DNA from: DASWJZ01 sp963846475
GTDB taxonomy: Bacteria > Pseudomonadota > Alphaproteobacteria > Rhizobiales > Afifellaceae
DNA length: 64,000 nucleotides
Direction of reading: 5' to 3'
Assembly: GCA_963846475.1 (NCBI GenBank)
Contig: CAWJVZ010000004.1
Coordinates: 1,674,001 to 1,738,000 of the forward strand
Positions within the stretch are counted from its first letter, which is position 1. Every line of letters begins with the position of its first letter. Positions 43,814 to 51,931 of this stretch are shown here, piece after piece. A program made the translations under genes and the position numbers. The notes under the pieces are model-generated. The model ran no database searches and was not told the origin of the DNA. It worked only from the letters and a program-made list of their open reading frames with translations.

Positions 43814-45700
43814 ATGCAACTCTGGCGGTCATTGGCGTTCGCCACCGGCGCCCTGATACTCAGTGTCTCCGCGTTCGCGCAAGGTGTGACATCGGATATT
43901 CCGCGCGAGGACACCCTGATCGTGGAGAACCCGGAAGGGACGATTAAGAACGCGGGCTGGTTCAACATCTGGGCGGTCAATGCCGGCGGCCAGTCCACTG
44001 GCCTACATCAGCTCGCGCTGGACACGTTCTGGTACATCGATCCCGACCGCGGCCTGGAAGGAGTTTGGGACAACTCGCTCGCTTCTGAACCGCCGATCTA
44101 CAACGCCGACTTCACAGAGATGACGGTGAAGCTACGACCGGACATCTTCTGGAGCGATGGGGTCGAGTTCACCTCCAACGACGTCGTCTTCACCATCGAG
44201 ACGCATCTGAAGACCAATGGCATGGTGCGCAGCGCCCAGGTGCAGCTCAACGTCGACAGCATCACTGCTCCGGACAAGCAAACGGTCGTGTTCAAGTTGA
44301 AGAAGCCGAATTCTCGCTTCCACGCGCTCTTCACGGTGCGCTGGAATGCGATGTGGATCATGCCGAAGCACATCTTTGAAGGAAAGGACCCGCTGCAGTT
44401 CGACTTCAATCCGCCCGTCTCGATCGGGGCCTACGTTCTTCACGGCTACGACCCGAACGGCCAGTGGTTCACCTGGGAGAAGCGAGAAGACTGGCAGCGC
44501 ACTTCCCTCGGCCGCTTCGGCGAGCCGGGGCCGAAGTACGTGACTTATCTTGACCCGGGTCCGCCCGACAAGCGCGTCATCGCCCAGCTCAACCACGAGC
44601 TCGACATCATCCATGACACCTCGCCCGAGGGCGTGTTCACCCTGGTGAAAGAGTTCCCGACCTCTATCGGCTGGTTCGACGGCTTTCCCTACGGACACCC
44701 GGACCCGACACTCCCGCAGGTGATCTTCAACCACCAAAACCCGAAGTTCCAGGACCGTGACGTCCGTTGGGCCCTCGCCCTGGCACTGGATATCAAGGCG
44801 ATCGCGATGGCGGGCTATCGCGGTGCAGCCACCATCTCAGCGATCGCGGTTCCGCCGACCGGCACCCATCCGGACTTCTATCACAAGCCGATGGAGGAAT
44901 GGCTCTCCGATTTCGAGATCGACACCGGAAAGAAGGTGATCAAGCCCTATGATGCGACGATGGGGCAGCAGATCGCCGATATGCTGCGGCCCTCGATGGG
45001 CGAGGAGATCCCGACTGACCCGGAGGAGATCGGCGCCGCATTCGGGCTCGGCTGGTGGAAGCAGGACCAGGAGGCGGCGGCACAGCTCCTCGAGCGCGCC
45101 GGATTTACACGCCGCGGCAACGACTGGTACATGCCGAACGGCGAGCGCTTCTCCATCACGGTCGTGGTTGAGGGCGAGGCGCGGCCGGTGATGACCCGCA
45201 GCGGATCGATGATCGCGGAGCAGTGGCGGCGCTTCGGCATCGACGCCACCACCGAATCCGCACAAGCGGCGTTCCTGACGCGGCGCAACGGCGGCGATTT
45301 CGAGGTGATTATCTCGTGGAGCGTGGAGACCTGGGGCGGCCATCCTGATCTCAGCTTCTTCCTCGACAGCTGGCACTCCCAGTTTGTCCAGCCGGCCGGC
45401 ACGGTGCAGACCCCGCGCAACTGGTCGCGCTGGTCGAACCCAGAGCTTGACAAGATCATCGAGCAAATCCGCGAGATCTCGTTCGACGATCCGAAGGGGA
45501 TCGAGCTCGGCAAGGAGTTTATCAAGCTCGCCGTCCAGGAGATGCCTATTATCCCGCTGATGTCCTACAACGTCTTCACGATCATGGATCAGAAGTACTG
45601 GACGGGCTATCCGACAGCGGACAATCCGTACACGAACCCGGTCCCGAACTGGAGCAACTCGCGCTACATGATGGTCAGGCTGAAGCCTGCCGCCCAATAG
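43814..45700 (+). CDS. ABC importer substrate-binding protein (family 5)
   Basis: A 628-residue family-5 periplasmic binding protein. Signal peptide MQLWRSLAFATGALILSVSAFA. Typical elements are MTVKLRPDIFWSDGVEFTSNDVVFTIE (the signature region), RFHALFTVRWNAMWIMPKHIF, FQDRDVRWALALALDIKAI and, near the end, KLAVQEMPIIPLMSYN. Family-5 proteins carry peptides but also oligosaccharides; the arabinofuranosidase at the operon's end points to a plant-derived oligosaccharide. It is larger than average for the family. The frame is intact, in contrast to the other family-5 gene in this window. Confidence 0.9.
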   Translation: MQLWRSLAFATGALILSVSAFAQGVTSDIPREDTLIVENPEGTIKNAGWFNIWAVNAGGQSTGLHQLALDTFWYIDPDRGLEGVWDNSLASEPPIYNADFTEMTVKLRPDIFWSDGVEFTSNDVVFTIETHLKTNGMVRSAQVQLNVDSITAPDKQTVVFKLKKPNSRFHALFTVRWNAMWIMPKHIFEGKDPLQFDFNPPVSIGAYVLHGYDPNGQWFTWEKREDWQRTSLGRFGEPGPKYVTYLDPGPPDKRVIAQLNHELDIIHDTSPEGVFTLVKEFPTSIGWFDGFPYGHPDPTLPQVIFNHQNPKFQDRDVRWALALALDIKAIAMAGYRGAATISAIAVPPTGTHPDFYHKPMEEWLSDFEIDTGKKVIKPYDATMGQQIADMLRPSMGEEIPTDPEEIGAAFGLGWWKQDQEAAAQLLERAGFTRRGNDWYMPNGERFSITVVVEGEARPVMTRSGSMIAEQWRRFGIDATTESAQAAFLTRRNGGDFEVIISWSVETWGGHPDLSFFLDSWHSQFVQPAGTVQTPRNWSRWSNPELDKIIEQIREISFDDPKGIELGKEFIKLAVQEMPIIPLMSYNVFTIMDQKYWTGYPTADNPYTNPVPNWSNSRYMMVRLKPAAQ

Positions 45701-45746
45701 CCGGTCACAGCGGGGCGGGGCCTGCGCCGCCCCGTCTTCCCAAGCC

Positions 45747-46766
45747 ATGCCGGTTCAAAACATGCGACGCTACGGGCTCTATGTCGCCAAGCGGTTGGTG
45801 CAGTTCGTGCTCGTTGTTTTCATCGGCATATCCCTGACATTCTTCATCACGCATCTGACCCCGATCGACCCGGTCGAGCAGATGATCGCCTCGATGACCG
45901 CTTTCGGCGACACGAGCCCGGACGCGGTCCTGCTGATGCGCGAGGCACTGCAGGAACTCTACGGCATCGAGGGCAGCCTCTTAGACCAGTACTTCGTCTA
46001 CTGGGGCCGCATGCTGAGGCTTGATTTCGGCCCGTCGCTTTCAGCTTTCCCGACGCCGGTCTCGACACTAATCGGCCGGGCGCTTCCCTGGACGATCGGA
46101 CTCCTCCTGACCTGCACACTCATCGCCTGGATTTTCGGCAACGTGCTCGGCGGACTGGCCGGCTACTATCGTAACAGCCGGATCCTTAAGGTTCTGGGCG
46201 TGCTGGCGATGGGTTTTCACCCCATCCCCTATTACATCATCGCGTTCATCCTTCTCATCATTTTCGGCTATCTCTGGCCTGTGCTGCCGATCAGCGGCGG
46301 CGCGCGGCAGAACGTTCCGCAAGCCTTTACACCAGCCTACGCACAGAGTGTGCTGCAGCACGCGATCCTGCCTGCGCTTTCGATCATTCTGGTCAACATC
46401 GGCGGCTGGTTCCTCGGCATGCGCGCGCTCGTCTCGAACATCGTGAGCGAGGACTATGTCATCTATGCCGAGCTCGGCGGAGTCCCGCGCCGCCGCATTC
46501 TGCCCTTCTACGTCATGCGCAACGCGCTCATGCCGCAGATCACGGGCCTCGCCATGTCACTCGGCGCGATCTTCAACGGCGCCATCATTGTCGAGCAGGT
46601 ATTCAGTTATCCGGGCCTCGGGCGGCTCCTCATTGGCGCCGTCTACTCGGCCGATTACAGCCTTGTCCTCGGCGTCACGGCGATCTCAATTATAGCTGTC
46701 GCCGCATCGGTTTTCCTGATCGACATCTTGTACCCCATCTTCGATCCGCGCGTGCAGCTCGCGTGA
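45747..46766 (+). CDS. ABC importer permease (DppB-like)
   Basis: A 339-residue membrane protein with the DppB/OppB layout: YVAKRLVQFVLVVFIGISLTFF, the periplasmic loop, TIGLLLTCTLIAWIFGNVLGG, the EAA-type loop EDYVIYAELGGVPRRRILPFY and VEQVFSYPGLGRLLIGAV. It follows the binding protein by 46 bp and precedes the second permease by four bases. Confidence 0.92.
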   Translation: MPVQNMRRYGLYVAKRLVQFVLVVFIGISLTFFITHLTPIDPVEQMIASMTAFGDTSPDAVLLMREALQELYGIEGSLLDQYFVYWGRMLRLDFGPSLSAFPTPVSTLIGRALPWTIGLLLTCTLIAWIFGNVLGGLAGYYRNSRILKVLGVLAMGFHPIPYYIIAFILLIIFGYLWPVLPISGGARQNVPQAFTPAYAQSVLQHAILPALSIILVNIGGWFLGMRALVSNIVSEDYVIYAELGGVPRRRILPFYVMRNALMPQITGLAMSLGAIFNGAIIVEQVFSYPGLGRLLIGAVYSADYSLVLGVTAISIIAVAASVFLIDILYPIFDPRVQLA

Positions 46767-46770
46767 CCTT

Positions 46771-47637
46771 ATGCTGAAAATAGTCCGCGATCTCTTCCGC
46801 TATAACCGCGAGTTTGCACTCGGCTCGCTTCTCACGGCACTGGTGGTCGGCATCGCCGTCCTCTCGCTCTTCTCGCCTTACAACCCGCTCGACACCTATG
46901 TCGCGCCTCTCGATGTTCCACCCTCATGGGCATATCCGTTCGGAACCACGTCGCGCGGCCAGGACACGTTCTGGATTCTCACCTTCGCGATGCGGAATAC
47001 GCTGCTCTTCGGCTTCGCCGTGGCGATCCTGAGCCGCCTCCTCTCGCTCATTGTCGGCCTGATCTCCGGGTATGTGGGGGGGCTTACCGACCGCGTGCTG
47101 ATGTCAATCAACGACACCTTCATCGTCATCCCGCTCTTTCCGCTTCTCGTCCTCTTCTACTTCGTCATGCGGGACTACATGTCCTGGGCGCTACTCGCGC
47201 TCGTGATGGCGTGCCTCGGGTGGGCCTACGACGCGCGACTTATCCGCTCGATCATGATGAGCCTCAAGGAGCGCGAGTTCACCCGCACCAGTATCTTCTC
47301 CGGCATGAGCATGCGGACGATCGTGCTGCGCGAGCACCTGCCTTACGTGCTGCCGATCGTCTTCTCCACGACCCTAAACAACATCAACTGGTCGATTGGG
47401 CTGGAGGTAACGCTTTCAGTGCTGGGCTTCACCGATCTCGACACGCCGACCGTCGGCACGATGATCTTTTGGGCTAACCAGCACAGCGCAATGGTCTCGG
47501 GCGTGTGGTGGTGGTTCACGTTCCCGACCATCTTCGTCACGATGACCTTCCTCGGGCTTTTCCTGCTCGCCGTGTCGATGAACGAATACATCGACCCGCG
47601 CAGCCGGCTGAGTCGAATGGGCCAGGGAGCGGCCTGA
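46771..47637 (+). CDS. ABC importer permease (DppC-like)
   Basis: A 288-residue permease: FRYNREFALGSLLTALVVGI at the N-terminus, YPFGTTSRGQDTFWILTFAMR, VGLISGYVGGLTDRVLMSIND, LKEREFTRTSIFSGMSMRTIV (EAA loop) and EVTLSVLGFTDLDTPTVG. The stop overlaps the ATG of the ATPase gene (TGATG), implying coupled translation. Confidence 0.92.
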   Translation: MLKIVRDLFRYNREFALGSLLTALVVGIAVLSLFSPYNPLDTYVAPLDVPPSWAYPFGTTSRGQDTFWILTFAMRNTLLFGFAVAILSRLLSLIVGLISGYVGGLTDRVLMSINDTFIVIPLFPLLVLFYFVMRDYMSWALLALVMACLGWAYDARLIRSIMMSLKEREFTRTSIFSGMSMRTIVLREHLPYVLPIVFSTTLNNINWSIGLEVTLSVLGFTDLDTPTVGTMIFWANQHSAMVSGVWWWFTFPTIFVTMTFLGLFLLAVSMNEYIDPRSRLSRMGQGAA

Positions 47638-48680
47638 TGGCGGCCTCACCGCATTCCGGCGGGGCACCCGTACTTTCTGTCGAGCACCTGCGCGCGTACT
47701 ATCAGATGAACTATTTTGGCATAGACCGCGAGGTCCGCGCCGTCGACGACATCACGCTCCACATTGACCGAAACGAGATCTACGGTCTCGCTGGCGAATC
47801 GAGCTCGGGCAAGACCTCGTTTATCAAGACGATCGCCGCTGCGAACCGGCCGCCACTCAATGTCGTCGGCGGCTCGGTGAGGTTCAGTTTCCTCGACCGG
47901 GATATCCACCAGCTCGACCGGGACGCGCTCGCGGGTGTGCGCTGGAAGCACCTCTCCTACATCATGCAAGGATCGATGAACGTGCTCAATCCGGTGCGCC
48001 GGATCAGGCACTCGTTCTTTGATTTCGCGTTCCGGCATATCGGGCGGCCGAAGGCCGAATTCCTCGACATCGTCAGGGGGCACCTGCAGCGGCTTCATCT
48101 CGAGCCCTCAATCCTCGACGCCTTTCCGCACGAGCTCTCAGGCGGCATGCGCCAGCGGGTCACGATCGCGCTCGCCACTATCTGCGGGCCGGAATTCATC
48201 ATCGCCGATGAGCCAACGACCGCGCTCGACGTGGTCGTCCAGAAGGGCGTTCTCGGGATGATTCGCGAAGTCCAGCGCGAGCTCGGATCCTCAATCTTGT
48301 TTGTCACGCACGATATGTCGGTCCATGCTAACATGGCCGACCGCCTCGGCATCATGTACGCCGGCCGGCTGGTGGAGGAAGCGCCCACGCGCGCGCTTTT
48401 CACGAAGCCTCTTCATCCCTATACGAGCCACCTGATTGAAAGCCTCCCGCGGATCGGGGACGTCGGCACGAAAAAGGCGCTCAGCGGATCGCCGCCGAAC
48501 CTCTCGGCTCCCCCGCCCGGTTGTCGCTTTCACCCGCGCTGCCCGCTGGCCATGGAGGTCTGCCGCCGCGAGGTCCCGGCGCTGACGACGCTCGCGCCGG
48601 GCCACCGGGTCGCCTGCTTTGCCGCGAGCCCTGCAGTCAAGCCTGCGCCGCACAACGAGCCACTCCAGGCCGTGCCATGA
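47637..48680 (+). CDS. ABC importer ATPase 1 (DppD/OppD-like)
   Basis: A 347-residue ATPase with Walker A AGESSSGKTSFIKTI (Ser in place of the usual Gly), Q-loop IMQGSMNVLNPV, signature ELSGGMRQRVTIAL, Walker B FIIADEPTTALD and switch VTHDMSVH. The C-terminal oligopeptide-type extension PPGCRFHPRCPLAMEVCRRE has the Cys cluster that binds an iron-sulfur centre in some OppD/DppD proteins. It starts in the preceding stop and ends in the next start (ATGA). Confidence 0.92.
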   Translation: MAASPHSGGAPVLSVEHLRAYYQMNYFGIDREVRAVDDITLHIDRNEIYGLAGESSSGKTSFIKTIAAANRPPLNVVGGSVRFSFLDRDIHQLDRDALAGVRWKHLSYIMQGSMNVLNPVRRIRHSFFDFAFRHIGRPKAEFLDIVRGHLQRLHLEPSILDAFPHELSGGMRQRVTIALATICGPEFIIADEPTTALDVVVQKGVLGMIREVQRELGSSILFVTHDMSVHANMADRLGIMYAGRLVEEAPTRALFTKPLHPYTSHLIESLPRIGDVGTKKALSGSPPNLSAPPPGCRFHPRCPLAMEVCRREVPALTTLAPGHRVACFAASPAVKPAPHNEPLQAVP

Positions 48681-49516
48681 GCGAGCCCCTCCTGGCTGTG
48701 GAAGGCGTTTCCAAGACCTATTCGCGGGGCGGCCTATTCGGCGGCGGTGCCTTTCACGCCGTTGACGACGTGACCTTCTCGATCTTGGCCGGGCGGTCTG
48801 AGATCTTCACCATCGTCGGCGAGTCCGGAAGCGGGAAGACTACACTGTCCCGGATGATCCTGAACCTCGTCGCCCCGACGGCAGGCGCGATACGCTTCCG
48901 CGGCATCGATGTGACCCATGCGCGCGGACGAAGCGCCCGCATGCGCTTCATGGCGGCAGTGCAGCCGATCTTCCAAAACCCGTTCGAAGCCTTCAATCCC
49001 CTGAACCGCGTCGACGGCTACCTGCTCCACACGGCACGGCGCCTCGCCGGAGCGCGGCGGGGGTTGGAGGCGGAGCACCTCGCCGACGAAGCGCTCCGCA
49101 AGGTCGGCCTCTCCTTCGTCGAGGTCCATCGCCGCTATCCGCACGAGCTGTCCGGTGGCCAGCTGCAGCGCGTCGCGATCGCGCGCGCGCTCATCCCAGG
49201 TCCCGCGCTCATCGTTGCTGACGAGCCGGTCTCGATGGTCGACGCATCGCTGAGGATGGCCATCGTGAACCTCTTCAGGGCGCTCCGCGACGATCTCGGC
49301 GTCTCGATCATCTATATCACCCACGACCTCGCGACCGCCTACTACATCAGCGACCGCATCATCATCATGCAGAAGGGCAAGGTGGTGGAGGAAGGCGACG
49401 CGCGCGCTGTCCTCGACAAGCCCCAGCACCCTTACTCGATTCTTCTCAAGTCCTCGGTGCTTTCTCCGGACGCTGCGCTCGGATGCGTTGTCGCCGGCCC
49501 GGCGGGCAGACCATAA
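48677..49516 (+). CDS. ABC importer ATPase 2 (DppF/OppF-like)
   Basis: A 279-residue ATPase: Walker A GESGSGKTTLSRMIL, Q-loop PIFQNPFEAFNPL, signature ELSGGQLQRVAIARAL, Walker B LIVADEPVSMVDAS and switch ITHDLATAYY. It lacks the Cys-rich extension, as expected for the F-type partner. The glycosidase gene begins 16 bp downstream. Confidence 0.92.
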   Translation: MSEPLLAVEGVSKTYSRGGLFGGGAFHAVDDVTFSILAGRSEIFTIVGESGSGKTTLSRMILNLVAPTAGAIRFRGIDVTHARGRSARMRFMAAVQPIFQNPFEAFNPLNRVDGYLLHTARRLAGARRGLEAEHLADEALRKVGLSFVEVHRRYPHELSGGQLQRVAIARALIPGPALIVADEPVSMVDASLRMAIVNLFRALRDDLGVSIIYITHDLATAYYISDRIIIMQKGKVVEEGDARAVLDKPQHPYSILLKSSVLSPDAALGCVVAGPAGRP

Positions 49517-49532
49517 ACATGGGGCGACAGTC

Positions 49533-51077
49533 ATGCGTGAAGTGAAGGTGAGGCTCAGCCGCGACAACGCGATTGGTACCACGGACAGGCGGCTCTTCGG
49601 GGCGTTCGTAGAGCACCTGGGGCGCTGCATCTACGGCGGTGTCTTCGAGCCGGGGCATCCAACCGCGACGTCGCAGGGTTTTCGCGGCGACGTGCTCGAG
49701 CTGATCCGCGAGCTGGCCCCGACAATCGTGCGGTATCCTGGCGGCAACTTCGTCTCCGGCTACAATTGGGAGGACGGCGTCGGGCCGGTAGAAGAGCGGC
49801 CGGTACGTATGGAGCTCGCCTGGCTCTCCCTTGAGCCCAACACGTTCGGCACCAATGAGTTCATAGACTGGTGCCGGCTCGCCGAAATCGAGCCGATGCT
49901 CGCTGTCAATCTCGGAACGCGAGGGCCGGATGATGCGCGCCGGCTTGTCGAATATTGCAACCATCCTTCGGGGACCCAGCTCTCCGATCTCAGGCGCAAG
50001 CACGGATGGGAGAGACCGCACGGGGTGAAGTTCTGGTGTCTCGGCAATGAGGTCGACGGCCCGTGGCAGATGGGGGCCAAAACGGCGACTGAATACGGGC
50101 GCGTCGCGACCGAGGCGGCCAAGCTCATGCTCCTCACAGACCCGACGCTCGAGCTCGCCGCGGTCGGCTCGTCCGGCCGCAACATGCCCACCTTCGGCGC
50201 CTGGGAACGCGAGGTGCTCGACCATACGTTTGACTATGTCGAGTTCATCTCGCTTCACACCTATCTCAACGATTATGCCGCCGACACGCCCGCTCTCCTC
50301 GCGAGCCCCGACCTGATGGACGAGTTCATCGAGGAAGTCGTCGCGATTGCCGATGAGGTCGCGGCTAGGAAGAGGTCGACGAGGCGTATCATGCTGAGTT
50401 TCGACGAATGGAACGTCTGGTATCGCACGCGCCGCCGCAACGGGCGCACGATCGAGGGCTGGCCGATTGCTCCGCCAATCCTGGAGGAAGTCTATTCGAT
50501 GAAGGATGCGCTTGCTTTCGGCGGCGCCTGCATCTCGCTTCTTAACCACGCCGATCGCGTCAAGGCTGCGTGCCTTGCACAGCTGGTCAACGCGATCGCC
50601 CCGATCTTGACAGAAACTGGCGGGCCTGCGTGGCGGCAGACGACCTTTTTTCCATTCGCGGATTTTAGCAACTTCGGACGCGGCACGGTGCTCTTGTGCG
50701 ACGTCGCGTCCCCGACCTATTCCGCCACCTATCACGACCCGCGCGGGACCACGGACCTTGAGTTCCCGATGCCCGCTGTGCCGTTCCTCAAGGCCGCTGC
50801 TGTCCACTCCGACCGGGATCGCTCGCTGAGCTTCTTTCTCCTGAACCGAAGCCTTGACGAGCAAATGTCGGTGGAGATCACAGCGAGCGGGTTCACCAAC
50901 CTGACCGTCGACCGCGCGACCAGCCTTTCACATCCCGATCTTGAGGCTGTGAATACGAAAGAATGTCCAGGCACGGTTGCGCCAGTGGCGCTATCAGATG
51001 TAAGCGCGAACGAGGACAAGCTTCGCCTACAGTTGCTACCCGCGTCGTGGAACGTCGTCAGGGTCAAGGAATCCTGA
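49533..51077 (+). CDS. GH51 alpha-L-arabinofuranosidase
   Basis: A 514-residue GH51 retaining glycosidase. LFGAFVEHLGRCIYGGVFEP and IVRYPGGNFVSGYNWEDGVG are family hallmarks. The acid/base Glu is in KFWCLGNEVDGPWQMG and the nucleophile Glu in MLSFDEWNVWY. The C-terminal beta domain ends LLPASWNVVRVKES. With no signal peptide it should act in the cytoplasm, releasing terminal L-arabinofuranosyl groups from oligosaccharides brought in by the importer encoded just upstream. ATG at 49533; ribosome site GGGGCGA is weak. Confidence 0.95.
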   Translation: MREVKVRLSRDNAIGTTDRRLFGAFVEHLGRCIYGGVFEPGHPTATSQGFRGDVLELIRELAPTIVRYPGGNFVSGYNWEDGVGPVEERPVRMELAWLSLEPNTFGTNEFIDWCRLAEIEPMLAVNLGTRGPDDARRLVEYCNHPSGTQLSDLRRKHGWERPHGVKFWCLGNEVDGPWQMGAKTATEYGRVATEAAKLMLLTDPTLELAAVGSSGRNMPTFGAWEREVLDHTFDYVEFISLHTYLNDYAADTPALLASPDLMDEFIEEVVAIADEVAARKRSTRRIMLSFDEWNVWYRTRRRNGRTIEGWPIAPPILEEVYSMKDALAFGGACISLLNHADRVKAACLAQLVNAIAPILTETGGPAWRQTTFFPFADFSNFGRGTVLLCDVASPTYSATYHDPRGTTDLEFPMPAVPFLKAAAVHSDRDRSLSFFLLNRSLDEQMSVEITASGFTNLTVDRATSLSHPDLEAVNTKECPGTVAPVALSDVSANEDKLRLQLLPASWNVVRVKES

Positions 51078-51145
51078 ACAAGGGGCGACGGGTTCGAAGG
51101 GGGTACCCTTCGCTCGGATCGCCAGCGGCCAAAGCCGGCGGCGGG

Positions 51146-51315
51146 TTCGATCGCGCTCCTGCGCTGCTCGTGCTGCATTTCTTGCCGGAGGCGAAGAAGG
51201 CCTGGCAGAGATGGTCGGGGGGATCCGTCCGGGCGGGGTGGTGGCGGCAGCCGTCTGGCACCACGAGGGCGAGATGCCGGGGATGCGCATGACGTGGGAA
51301 CGTCACCGCTCTTGA
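51146..51315 (+). pseudogene. Methyltransferase relic A (C-terminal part)
   Basis: Reads FDRAPALLVLHFLPEAKKA, loses one base near 51204, then LAEMVGGIRPGGVVAAAVWH, GEMPGMRMTW and a stop. This is the motif after the SAM-binding strand of class I methyltransferases (LVLHFxPE...RPGG.VAAAVW). The SAM-binding half is missing. Confidence 0.55.
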
Positions 51316-51494
51316 CGAGCGCGCGAAACCGATCCGACCGCTACTTTAGGCCGTGAACTTAAAAACACTGGGGCTCCTGATGGCTCGCGAGTGTCGCTAT
51401 CAGCTGATCTCCGGAAGCCGATAAACGTCCGGTGCACTTCCGAAACGCGCCTGGAAGCGGTCATCGGGGTTGACCCTATGTTGATCGACCGCAC

Positions 51495-51896
51495 ATGTTC
51501 GGCAAACAAAGAGAGATGTGCGTGTGCGCGAAGACGAAGCGGGACAGCGCAAGCATCGACCGAAATTTCGGTCGCGAAGCCTTCGGTCTTGATCCCGCCA
51601 ACTATCACAGTGCTCGTCCTCGCTATCCAGAAGCCACATGGGCCGCATTGCGGGAGCGCGCTGGTTTAAGGTCTGGCATCGACATTCTGGAAATCGGCGC
51701 CGGCACGGGGCTAGCAACTGCCGCTTTGCTGGGGCACCGACCCGGGCGGCTGGTGGCGGTAGAGCCTGACCGCCGGCTGGCTGATTTCCTTAATGACCTG
51801 GTCCGTGTCGGCTGCGAGGTGTGCCGGCGGACTGGCCGCTGCTCTCTTCTCGTCGGGCGCGGATTAGCCCTTTTCTCCGCCAACCTTCGGTCGTAA
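51495..51896 (+). pseudogene. Methyltransferase relic B (N-terminal part)
   Basis: A 133-codon frame with FGREAFGLDPANYHSARPRYP, the SAM-binding motif IDILEIGAGTGLATAALL and RLVAVEPDRRLADFL, the first half of a class I methyltransferase. After residue ~100 the similarity stops and the frame runs into unrelated sequence. The rest of the fold is not found downstream, where the PRC-barrel gene starts. Possibly the other half of an unrelated copy of the upstream relic. Confidence 0.6.
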
Positions 51897-51931
51897 GCTT
51901 TCTCAGTCGTTATCTGGATGAGATCAGGCTC

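Noticed and set aside
49446..50864. A 472-codon minus-strand open frame.
   Set aside because: Antisense shadow of the GH51 gene, which has its catalytic motifs on the plus strand.
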